NCBI RefSeq assembly: GCF_003627815.1
Contig: NZ_CP032698.1
Coordinates: forward strand, 6,758,001-6,822,000
DNA from: Streptomyces hundungensis
Lineage (GTDB): Bacteria; Actinomycetota; Actinomycetes; Streptomycetales; Streptomycetaceae
DNA length: 64,000 bases
Reading direction: 5' to 3'
The notes below the pieces were generated by a model. It had not been told where the DNA came from. It was given only the letters and a program-made list of their open reading frames with translations, and did not search any database. Position numbers and translations under genes: made by a program. Every line of letters begins with the position of its first letter. The first letter of the stretch is position 1. Below, piece by piece: positions 9,301-15,903 of this stretch.

Positions 9301-10827
9301 ATGAGCGAAGAGTCGGTCATGGGCGGCAAGTGCTGTCTGCTCACCACGGGCGAACTCGTGCCCGGGGACGTCATCGCGACGGATCCGGACGGCCCCTGGC
9401 TCGTCGTGGTGCGCACCGCGCCCGCGACCGAGACCAGGACCCGGCTGCAACTGCGCCCGCTGACCGGCGGCCCCGATTTGGAGCGCGTACTGCCGCGCTA
9501 CGAACGCCAGGTGGTCCGCACCACGCGGGTGGACCCGGCCGAGGTCCCGGACCCGGTGCGCCCGGCCGCACCCGAGCGCCGCCGGGTGGTGGTGACCGGC
9601 CTCGGCGCGGTGAGCCCCCTGGGAGGCGACGTGCCCGAGCTGTGGCACGGCCTGCTCGAAGGGCGCTGCGGGATCTCGGTGATGGAGGGCCCGGGCTTCG
9701 ACGGGCTTCCGGTGCGTCTGGCGGCCCGCGCCGCGGTCGACCCCGCGGAACTGCTGCCGAGGCCGATGGCCCGGCGGATGAACCGCTCGGCGCAGTTCGC
9801 CCTGGTCGCGGCCCGCGAGGCGTGGCTGGACGCGGGACTCGACCCCGCCGGGACCGTCGCCAGCGGGCTGCGTCCGACCCGTACCGGAGTGTCCATGGGC
9901 ACGATCATCGGCGGCGCGCCCGTCATGGTGGAGAGCCGGCTCACCCTCATCGAACGCGGACCGCGAGCGGTCTCCCCGTACACCACCCCCATGACCGTGC
10001 CGTCCGCCTCGGCCGCCCAGATATCCAAGGACCTGGACATCCGCGGCGAGGCCAGAACCTTCGTGTCGGCCTGCGCCTCGGGAACGGAGGCGATCGGGCA
10101 GGCCATCGACGCCATCCGCGCCGGACGGGTCGACCTCGTGGTCGCGGGCGGCACCGAGGCGGTGATCACCCCGGAGATCCTCGCCGCGTTCGCCGCGATG
10201 CGGGCCGTCTCGACCCGCAACGACCAGCCCGAACACGCGTCGAGACCCTTCGACGACGCCCGCGACGGATTCGTCCTGGGGGAGGGCGCCGGCATCCTGG
10301 TCCTGGAGGACGAGGAGCACGCCCGGGCCCGCGGCGCCCGCATCTACTGCGAGGCGGCCGGCTGGGGGCTGTCCGCGGACGCCTTCCACATGGCGGCCCC
10401 GGAACCGAGCGGCCGGGGCGTCGAGGCAGCCCTGCGCTCCGCCCTCGCGGACGCCGGGGCGACACCCGCCGACGTCGCCCACGTCAACGCGCACGCCACG
10501 GCGACCATCGACGGCGACCGCACCGAGGCCCTCGCGCTCGGCCGGCTCTTCGGCGACCACACCCGGGACATCCCCGTCACCGCCAACAAGGGCGCCCTCG
10601 GCCACCTCCAGGGCGGAGCGGGCGCGGTGGAGGCCGTCGCCGCGATCCTCACCCTGCGGGACGGCCTCATCCCCCCGACCGTCGGCTGCGACCACCCCGA
10701 GGAAGGCATGGGCCTGGACATCGTCCGCGACACCCCCCGCCCGCTGCCACCCTGCGGCGACATCGTCCTGAGCAACTCCTTCGGCTTCGGCGGCCACAAC
10801 GCGGTCCTCGCCTTCAGACGCGCCTGA
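9301..10827 (+). CDS. Beta-ketoacyl-[acyl-carrier-protein] synthase with an N-terminal extra domain
   Basis: Condensing enzyme of the KAS I/II family joining malonyl-ACP to an acyl chain. The ketosynthase part starts near residue 95 (RRVVVTGLGAVSPLGG). It has the nucleophile in SACASGTEA (Cys258) and the two histidines in NAHATAT (His398) and GALGHLQGG (His435), so the Cys-His-His triad is intact. The first 90 residues (GKCCLLTTGELVPGDVIATD, then a run of short beta strands) are not part of the usual KAS fold and look like a small beta domain of unknown role. The ATG is preceded by AAAGG at good spacing. No acyl carrier, ketoreductase or thioesterase gene adjoins, so it is an orphan KAS and not part of a visible biosynthetic cluster. 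Confidence 0.85.
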   Translation: MSEESVMGGKCCLLTTGELVPGDVIATDPDGPWLVVVRTAPATETRTRLQLRPLTGGPDLERVLPRYERQVVRTTRVDPAEVPDPVRPAAPERRRVVVTGLGAVSPLGGDVPELWHGLLEGRCGISVMEGPGFDGLPVRLAARAAVDPAELLPRPMARRMNRSAQFALVAAREAWLDAGLDPAGTVASGLRPTRTGVSMGTIIGGAPVMVESRLTLIERGPRAVSPYTTPMTVPSASAAQISKDLDIRGEARTFVSACASGTEAIGQAIDAIRAGRVDLVVAGGTEAVITPEILAAFAAMRAVSTRNDQPEHASRPFDDARDGFVLGEGAGILVLEDEEHARARGARIYCEAAGWGLSADAFHMAAPEPSGRGVEAALRSALADAGATPADVAHVNAHATATIDGDRTEALALGRLFGDHTRDIPVTANKGALGHLQGGAGAVEAVAAILTLRDGLIPPTVGCDHPEEGMGLDIVRDTPRPLPPCGDIVLSNSFGFGGHNAVLAFRRA

Positions 10828-10916
10828 GCCGACCGCGGACGGCGAGAGCCGAAAGCGCCCCATGGGGGCGGCAGTTGGCATCGGCGGGCCCGCCGCGACT
10901 CGTCCCGCCCGCGGAT

Positions 10917-10954
10917 CCACGGGTTCTCCGGTCCACGGGTTCTCCGGTCCACGG
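10917..10954. repeat. Short 16-bp tandem repeat, about 2.4 copies
   Basis: CCACGGGTTCTCCGGT is repeated twice exactly, followed by the first six bases of a third copy, in the 159-base gap between convergent genes. A small CGCCCC-ATG-GGGGCG hairpin lies about 50 bases earlier. Nothing else was recognised in this gap. Confidence 0.75.
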
Positions 10955-10986
10955 AATTACGCTCGGCGAACGCATCCGCACCGGCT

Positions 10987-12504
10987 TCACCTATACGTCT
11001 TCGGCGGAGTCGCCTTCCACGTGCGGTCGAGGGAGTCGTCCCAGGTGCCGTTCCGGTCGAAGCTCGCGGCCCGACAGCCGCGGGACATGGGGGCCGCAGC
11101 GCTGTGGCGCCAGGCGGCGTCCCCGATCCGGGCTATGGAGTGGCCGCAGTGCCGACAGGTCGCCTGACCCATCAACTCCGTTGCCAGGCGCTCCAGTTGA
11201 GCGGTGCGGTCCGCCACTTCCTCGCGTACGCCCCGCAGCACGTCCTCGGCGCTCGCCACGCCCGTCGAGTCGATGAGGTCCCGCACGAGTGCCACCGCCT
11301 CGATCGCGATGTCGGCCCGCCGGGCGGCATCGACGAGGCTCTGCGCACCAGAGCCGGCGGAGGACTTACGGGCCGTGAGGTGCGCCAACTCGACCGTGGG
11401 ACGGCTCGACATCGCGGACGGCTCCCCGTCGCCCGCGCGCCGCTCATGCCCCGTACCAGCGACGGCGTCGTCTCCGGCGTCTTTTTGGAGGCGCCTGCGG
11501 GCCACTTCGAAGGCCCATGCCTCGGTCGACGCCTTCTTGGGGACGTTGAAATGCGTGCTGGTGGCCGACTCCATGACGGTGTGGAACTCCTCCATCAGCG
11601 CTCCCCAGTGGTAGCCGCCGGCGAAGTCCTCCGGGCACCAGCCGTAGAGCCGTACGAGTTCGTCACGGACCCGGTCGAAGTGGCGCAGGCTCTTGCGCAC
11701 CGGACCGCGCGTGTCGATGCGCAGGCCGACGCGTTCGGCCTGCGCCAGCACCTCCGGCGGCAAGCCCTGCCACTTCATGTGGCCGTCGCGTTCACAGGCG
11801 TAGTCGACCCAGGACCAGAACGCCTCGGCGTCCGCGACGTCGGGCGCCTCGCGGTGGTGGCGCGGGCACAGCAGCGCGAAGTTGCGCACGTCGTTGGAGC
11901 CGCCGAGCGACTCCGGGACCACATGTGCCCTCTCCACCGGCGCCTGCCAGCAGATGAGGCAGATCGGCTCATCGAGACCGAGGTAGTCGGCGATGGCCCG
12001 GACCGGCGGCCTGGACCGGCGCCGGTCGGGCTCGCTGTCCCGGTTGCGCAGGGGCAACTCCCGGTGGTCGTAGGCGTGTTCACGGTCGGGGTCCCGTATG
12101 GTCAGGACGTCCGGGATGTCCTCGCGCTGCGGCTCGGGGTTCTTCGCGTGGAAGAGCGGCGTGTCGATCTCCGTGAGGTACGGCCCGAGGAACCCGGGGA
12201 GGAACTCCCGCATGATCTCCCGTGCGTCGGCGTCGTAGTCGCCGTCCGCGTCGCGGTGCCCCTGGATGTCGAGATAGACGTAGCGCGGGTCGCCGGGGCT
12301 GGTCGCGGCGGCCGACTTGAGGATCGAGAAGAGGCGGGTGGCGCACTTGGTGAAGTCCTCTTCGACGCGCATGTCGTGATAGAGCGCGACACCCCTCGGA
12401 CGTGCGCCACCCTCGGGCCGCCCGGACCCGGAACGGGCCGGGCCCGCAGTGCCGTCGGCGCCGGCGCGCAGGGCCGGCCCCCGCTTCTGTCGGTCGTCAT
12501 CCAT
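10987..12504 (-). CDS. HNH endonuclease-domain protein with C-terminal zinc ribbon
   Basis: A 505-residue protein of unrecognised overall family. Residues about 178-220 form an HNH/McrA-like nuclease module: CLICW, then the AHVVPESLGG histidine strand, an NDVRNFALLC asparagine segment and CPRHHREAP, so the Cys pairs and the catalytic His are present. Upstream is a region mentioning YVYLDIQGHRDADGDYD, which looks like a folded alpha/beta domain. The C-terminal 60 residues contain CRHCGHSIAR...WRH...RGC, a probable zinc ribbon with a fourth ligand. A coiled-coil-prone stretch lies between. An internal restart near residue 364 (MSSRPTVELAHL) could indicate a fusion of two ancestral genes. No methylase or other restriction partner adjoins, so a defence role is only a possibility. 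Confidence 0.7.
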   Translation of the reverse strand: MDDDRQKRGPALRAGADGTAGPARSGSGRPEGGARPRGVALYHDMRVEEDFTKCATRLFSILKSAAATSPGDPRYVYLDIQGHRDADGDYDADAREIMREFLPGFLGPYLTEIDTPLFHAKNPEPQREDIPDVLTIRDPDREHAYDHRELPLRNRDSEPDRRRSRPPVRAIADYLGLDEPICLICWQAPVERAHVVPESLGGSNDVRNFALLCPRHHREAPDVADAEAFWSWVDYACERDGHMKWQGLPPEVLAQAERVGLRIDTRGPVRKSLRHFDRVRDELVRLYGWCPEDFAGGYHWGALMEEFHTVMESATSTHFNVPKKASTEAWAFEVARRRLQKDAGDDAVAGTGHERRAGDGEPSAMSSRPTVELAHLTARKSSAGSGAQSLVDAARRADIAIEAVALVRDLIDSTGVASAEDVLRGVREEVADRTAQLERLATELMGQATCRHCGHSIARIGDAAWRHSAAAPMSRGCRAASFDRNGTWDDSLDRTWKATPPKTYR

Positions 12505-12587
12505 GACCGCACGCTAACCGCCACCACTGACAACCCGTTCTCCGTACGCCGTTGCGGCGGACAGCCCCACGGGCAACCATGGCCGCC

Positions 12588-13136
12588 ATGGACCGACCGA
12601 GGCAGCTCATCGAGTGCGGGGACTTCGTCCTGCGGCGCTGGCGGGGACAGAACGACTTCGCTCCGGCACACCAGTTGATCGAGGAGTCCCTGGACCACCT
12701 GCGCCCCTGGGAGTCGTGGGTCGCCCGCCACAGCGCGAAGAACACCCGTGATTTCCTCGCGGCGTCCGAGTCGAAGTGGGCGAGCGGTGAGGTGTACAAC
12801 TACGCCATCGCCAAGGACGGCACGCTCCTCGGCATGTGCCAGACCTATCGCGGGGCCGAACCTCAGGGGCGGCACCTGGGGTACTGGCTGCACCCCGCAG
12901 CCACCGGCCGGGGCATCGCCACGGCGGCAACGGCGGCCCTGGTCAAGGAGATGTTCACTTTGCCGGACGTGGAGTACCTGGAAATCACGCACGACGCGTC
13001 CAACGCCTCCAGTGCCGCGATACCCCGCCGGCTGGGCTTCACCGAGGTCCGGCGCGAACCGGGAAGCCCGCCCACCGCCCCCTCGTGCAGCGGCACCGAC
13101 GTGGTCTGGCGACTGAACCGTCCCACCCCGCCCTGA
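12588..13136 (+). CDS. GNAT-family N-acetyltransferase (RimJ/RimL type)
   Basis: Acetyl-CoA-dependent acetyltransferase of about 182 residues, related to the ribosomal-protein acetyltransferases RimJ/RimL. Features are the opening FVLRRWRGQNDFAPAHQLIEES, the acetyl-CoA pyrophosphate-binding loop in GYWLHPAATGRGIATAATAAL, and the late NASSAAIPRRLGF signature. An in-frame ATG nine bases earlier is an equally possible start; neither has a strong ribosome binding site. The gene is divergent from the HNH protein across a short 70-83 base gap. The acceptor substrate cannot be inferred. Confidence 0.85.
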   Translation: MDRPRQLIECGDFVLRRWRGQNDFAPAHQLIEESLDHLRPWESWVARHSAKNTRDFLAASESKWASGEVYNYAIAKDGTLLGMCQTYRGAEPQGRHLGYWLHPAATGRGIATAATAALVKEMFTLPDVEYLEITHDASNASSAAIPRRLGFTEVRREPGSPPTAPSCSGTDVVWRLNRPTPP

Positions 13137-13164
13137 TACGCAGAAAACCCCGCTCAAGATCGTC

Positions 13165-13189
13165 TACCCGACAACGCGAATATGGGCGA
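13165..13189 (+). promoter_or_regulatory. Repeated promoter/operator motif, copy 1 (XRE/DUF6879 cluster)
   Basis: A 25-base block beginning TACCCGACAACGC and ending GGGCGA, about 85 bases before the first gene of the cluster. A second block at 14817-14841 matches it at 21 of 25 positions. The blocks stand in front of two separate transcription units flanking an XRE regulator gene, so they are candidate binding sites for that regulator or a shared promoter element. CATAGACC, a possible -10, follows. Confidence 0.6.
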
Positions 13190-13273
13190 AGTGCCATAGA
13201 CCTGGCATGCGGGCCCGGCCTACCGTCCTCATGGCGGCAGGGAACGCCCCTGCGTCCGAGGAAGGGAATCCTG

Positions 13274-13480
13274 GTGCGTGAGGAACTGACCCGCCTTACC
13301 GGCAACGTCGGCGGACCCAACTGTGACGACGACGATTGTCCGAACGTCTACCGGACAAAGGGCGGCTCGATCGTCGTCCAGGGCGACGTGTCCGATGCGT
13401 TCACTCCGCCCTCGGGCGAGGGATTGGTGGAGATCCCGGAGCACATTTTGAGGGAGGCTGTCCGTGCTCTTGGATGGTGA
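13274..13480 (+). CDS. Small conserved hypothetical protein preceding DUF6879
   Basis: A 68-residue protein starting at GTG with a strong GGAAGGGA ribosome binding site. It contains a CDDDDCPNVYRT motif followed by a beta-rich segment (GGSIVVQGDVSD) and an acidic amphipathic end (EGLVEIPEHILREAV). Small proteins of this kind, pairing with DUF6879 genes in Streptomyces, have no assigned function. Its end overlaps the next gene by 17 bases, so the two are translationally coupled. Lower GC and less biased codon use than the surrounding core genes. Confidence 0.7.
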   Translation: MREELTRLTGNVGGPNCDDDDCPNVYRTKGGSIVVQGDVSDAFTPPSGEGLVEIPEHILREAVRALGW

Positions 13481-13988
13481 CGACTGGCGCCGCTTCTTCG
13501 ACGCCTTCGAGCGCGAAGCATGGCGGTTCGAGGCGCAGCCCACGTACACCATGCCAAAGGAGCAGGAGAACGTGGCCCGCTTCCTGCGCGGTGAGGACAA
13601 GCCCACCGACCACAATGCCCGCTGGCACGAACGAGTGCGCGGGTACATCGAATCCGGCAAGCACATCGGACGTGTCCGCATCGTGCGTCAGCCGCTCACC
13701 GACTACCAGCGGTATCAATTCGCCTGGGGCATTCCCGGAAACATTTCTGCCGGGGAAGACATCCGCATCTTGGATGTGACGCGCGGCGACTTCGGGTTGC
13801 CGCTCTCAGGCCGAGACTGGTGGATGTTCGACGATTCCCGCATCGCTCACCTGAACTTCCGCCCGGACGGGACTCAGATGAATCGTGAAGCGTACGAAGG
13901 TGATCCGGCCCCCTATCGGGAGTGGAAACGGGTCGCCCTGGAGCACGCAGTACCTTTCGAGGAGTACGTGAGGGGCCTTGACGCTTGA
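13464..13988 (+). CDS. DUF6879 family protein
   Basis: A 174-residue protein of the DUF6879 family, common beside XRE-DUF5753 regulators in streptomycetes; function unknown. Recognisable segments are DWRRFFDAFEREAWRFEAQPTY, the middle GRVRIVRQPLTDYQRYQFAWG, and DWWMFDDSRIAHLNF near the end, all characteristic of the family. The GTG start has AGGGAGG seven bases upstream. The 3' end overlaps the XRE gene. Co-occurrence suggests a regulatory or partner role, possibly as a target or ligand-binding partner of the neighbouring HTH protein; this is inference. Confidence 0.8.
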   Translation: MLLDGDDWRRFFDAFEREAWRFEAQPTYTMPKEQENVARFLRGEDKPTDHNARWHERVRGYIESGKHIGRVRIVRQPLTDYQRYQFAWGIPGNISAGEDIRILDVTRGDFGLPLSGRDWWMFDDSRIAHLNFRPDGTQMNREAYEGDPAPYREWKRVALEHAVPFEEYVRGLDA

Positions 13989-14811
13989 CCCTGAGGAGCT
14001 AGGCCAGTCGAAAGCTGACCTGGCAGAAACTCTCCGCAGCATGCGAAAGCGAGCCGGGCGTACTCAAGTCTGGCTCGCTCAGCGCTGCAATATTTCTCAG
14101 ACCAAGCTGAGCAATATCGAGACTGGTCGAGTCACCCCTGGTCTTGTTGATGTCGAGTTGATTCTTGGAGCCCTCGATGCGCCTCCGGAACTCTTGGCCG
14201 AAGTTACCGCCCTGGCGCGGCTGGCCAATACAGAGTGGCAAGGTAAGCGGGCGTCATGGCGAAGAGGGCTGGAGAAGCGACAAGCCGAGCTTGCCGGCCT
14301 TGAAGGGGAAGCCTCGGCGCTCCGCTACTTCCTGCCTGCGATGGTTACGGGACTCCTCGCCACACCTGAATACATCAGGGCCAGCCTCAGCAACTCTCCA
14401 GTGGGCACGACCAAGACGGTCGCCAGGAAGCTGGAACGGCAAGCAGTCCTCTACGAAAGCACGAAACATTTCACGTTCCTGCTGACAGAACAAGCCGTCA
14501 GGTGGGCCGTCGTCCCGCCTGTAGCCATGGCCGTACAGATGGATCGGCTCGCCTCGATTTCGCACCTGCCCAATGTGCGTATCGGGGTCATCCCTACAGG
14601 GACAGTTGTGGGTCGTGGGCCCATGAACACCTTCACCGTCTATGACCAACGGCTAGCGACTGTCGAGACATTCACCGGCCGTATCGTTTTCCAGGACGCC
14701 AGGGATATTGCGGAACACCTCGAAGTTTTCCGCATGTACGAGCGTCACGCATTGTTCGGTGACGAAGTCAGAGCTTTGCTCGGCCGGTGGGCCGCGGACT
14801 GCCGCGCGTGA
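13978..14811 (+). CDS. XRE-family transcriptional regulator with DUF5753 domain
   Basis: DNA-binding protein of about 277 residues. Residues 15-75 are a Cro/CI-type helix-turn-helix (LRSMRKRAGRTQVWLAQRCN followed by ISQTKLSNIETGRVTP). The remainder is DUF5753, with the family segments YFLPAMVTGLLATPEY, FLLTEQAVRW, HLPNVRIGVIPTG and VFQDARDIAEHLEVF. In Streptomyces such regulators pair with DUF397 or DUF6879 small proteins and affect development and antibiotic output. The start assigned is TTG overlapping the DUF6879 stop. No better-spaced start is seen, so the first few residues are uncertain. Confidence 0.82.
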   Translation: MTLDPEELGQSKADLAETLRSMRKRAGRTQVWLAQRCNISQTKLSNIETGRVTPGLVDVELILGALDAPPELLAEVTALARLANTEWQGKRASWRRGLEKRQAELAGLEGEASALRYFLPAMVTGLLATPEYIRASLSNSPVGTTKTVARKLERQAVLYESTKHFTFLLTEQAVRWAVVPPVAMAVQMDRLASISHLPNVRIGVIPTGTVVGRGPMNTFTVYDQRLATVETFTGRIVFQDARDIAEHLEVFRMYERHALFGDEVRALLGRWAADCRA

Positions 14812-14816
14812 TCATT

Positions 14817-14841
14817 TACCCCACAACGCCAATAAGTGCGA
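14817..14841 (+). promoter_or_regulatory. Repeated promoter/operator motif, copy 2
   Basis: The block beginning TACCCCACAACGC and ending GTGCGA matches the one at 13165-13189 in 21 of 25 positions. It lies just after the XRE stop and about 60 bases before the next small gene. Confidence 0.6.
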
Positions 14842-14901
14842 GTTCTATGCAGTATCGGGTCGACACTTGTCGGGCGCCAGAGACACCGACGAGAGGAAGC
14901 C

Positions 14902-15120
14902 ATGACTAGTCCGCTCAAGTACCCACGACCGCCGGTGGAGTTGGCGGGAGCGGTGGAGGCATATCTGTATGACTGCACCCCGGTGGAAGGGTGTGGTGTG
15001 TGCGCAGCTCTCGTAAAGGAGCTGGGGGAAGCCAAGGCCGCGGAGAAATGGAGTGCGGCGTACGACGCTGCGGCAGAGGTACGGAACCACCCTCACGCGG
15101 CGAAGGGATGGGCACGCTGA
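14902..15120 (+). CDS. Small hypothetical protein
   Basis: A 72-residue protein with a good GAGAGGAAG ribosome binding site. It has a short Pro-rich start, a CTPVEGCGVCAAL cysteine cluster (three Cys in a dozen residues, suggesting metal binding) and a C-terminal helix rich in Ala, Glu and His (AEVRNHPHAAKGWA). Not recognised as a named family. It follows the second copy of the repeated promoter motif and precedes a decayed DUF397 gene, so it probably belongs to the same regulatory cluster. Confidence 0.65.
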   Translation: MTSPLKYPRPPVELAGAVEAYLYDCTPVEGCGVCAALVKELGEAKAAEKWSAAYDAAAEVRNHPHAAKGWAR

Positions 15121-15323
15121 GCGCAGGCCCGAGTTCGAATTCCGCACGTCCAGCGCGTGCAAGTCGAGAACGACAACACGCTGTGCGTCGAGGTGGCGAC
15201 CAACGTTCCCGGTACGGTCACAGCCGCAACTCCGCGACGTGCCGGATGGTCGAGTTCACCGCCGAGGAGTGGGCGGGCTTCCTCCCCGGTGCCGAGCTGG
15301 GGGAGTTCGACGTCACGGCGTAG
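15108..15323 (+). pseudogene. Degenerate DUF397-like gene
   Basis: Pieces of a DUF397 protein appear in three different frames: an EFRTSSACKS start-like segment, then ENDNTLCVEVATNVPGTV, then MVEFTAEEWAGFLPGAELGEFD. In intact DUF397 proteins these segments (SS..., CVEVA, then FTAEEW-FL-GEFD) lie in one frame, so at least two frameshifts have occurred. The nominal open frame begins at an ATG that overlaps the end of the preceding gene and runs to the GEFDVTA end without a stop, but it encodes only the last segment faithfully. DUF397 proteins usually partner XRE-DUF5753 regulators such as the one just upstream. Confidence 0.6.
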
Positions 15324-15332
15324 GGAGTTGTC

Positions 15333-15440
15333 ATGCGGCAATGCCCCTTGTGCGGTGGTGGCACGGAGCGCGACCCCGCGCACTCCGGGGTAATGCGGTG
15401 CATGGCGTGCTGGGAAGCGCGCAGGCCGCCGCTGGAGTGA
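15333..15440 (+). CDS. 35-residue double-CxxC miniprotein
   Basis: A tiny gene of 35 codons. The product has two zinc-knuckle pairs, CPLCGGG near the start and CMACWEARRPP near the end, separated by a Thr/Glu/His segment. That geometry suits one structural zinc ion. It starts 10 bases after the DUF397 remnant, with GGGAG upstream of the ATG, and may be the last gene of the cluster. Function unknown; a regulator partner or metal-binding peptide is possible. Confidence 0.5.
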   Translation: MRQCPLCGGGTERDPAHSGVMRCMACWEARRPPLE

Positions 15441-15602
15441 GCCACGGTGCCGGGGCGTGGGGCGGGGTGGGGGAAACCGTCACCGCAGAGTGTGAAGACG
15501 GTCACCGGTCGATCTGTCGGCTCCAGCCGTTCCGCGGTCGACCCGGGAACTCTCCGGGCTGTCGGTCACGTGGCTGGTCACGCCGCACCCCAGAAACGCA
15601 GA

Positions 15603-15626
15603 AAACCCCAGATCAACTGGGGTTTT
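15603..15626 (-). terminator. Intrinsic terminator downstream of tRNA-Leu
   Basis: Perfect hairpin AAAACCCCAG-ATCA-CTGGGGTTTT lying seven bases beyond the tRNA 3' end. In the tRNA direction it ends in a T-run. Confidence 0.8.
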
Positions 15627-15632
15627 CGCTGG

Positions 15633-15717
15633 TGTCCGAGGGGGGACTTGAACCCCCACGCCCGATAAAGGGCACTAGCACCTCAAGCTAGCGCGTCTGC
15701 CATTCCGCCACCCGGAC
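15633..15717 (-). tRNA. tRNA-Leu (anticodon GAG)
   Basis: Read on the minus strand, the gene starts GTCCGGG and ends CTCGGAC plus discriminator A, giving a seven-base acceptor stem with one G-U pair. The anticodon arm GCTAGC-TTGAGGT-GCTAGT presents GAG. A long variable arm (GCCC-TTTAT-CGGGC) marks a class II tRNA, and the T arm GGGGGTTCAAGTCCCCC is canonical. The terminal CCA is not encoded (GTC... ends with A then CCAGCG). Confidence 0.95.
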
Positions 15718-15903
15718 AAGGTGTCTGTCTCGCGGGCCGTGCCCGTTCCGACGTGGAAAACAATAGCAAACATCCCGGGGTGCTCGATCACCCCCCTGGC
15801 CTGCATGAACTCCGGGTGACGGCGGGAAGCCGCCCTTGGGTGGCGTGGGGACGCGGGGGAGGATGGAGGCGGACCACAGTGAGCGACAGCGGGAGGAAGC
15901 AGC

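Noticed and set aside
9301..10827. Start of a polyketide gene cluster
   Set aside because: No acyl carrier, ketoreductase, cyclase or thioesterase gene is adjacent to the ketosynthase.
13140..15632. Genomic island integrated at tRNA-Leu
   Set aside because: The lower-GC small-gene cluster ends at the tRNA 3' side, but no duplicate of the tRNA 3' end and no integrase gene were found near 13.1 kb.
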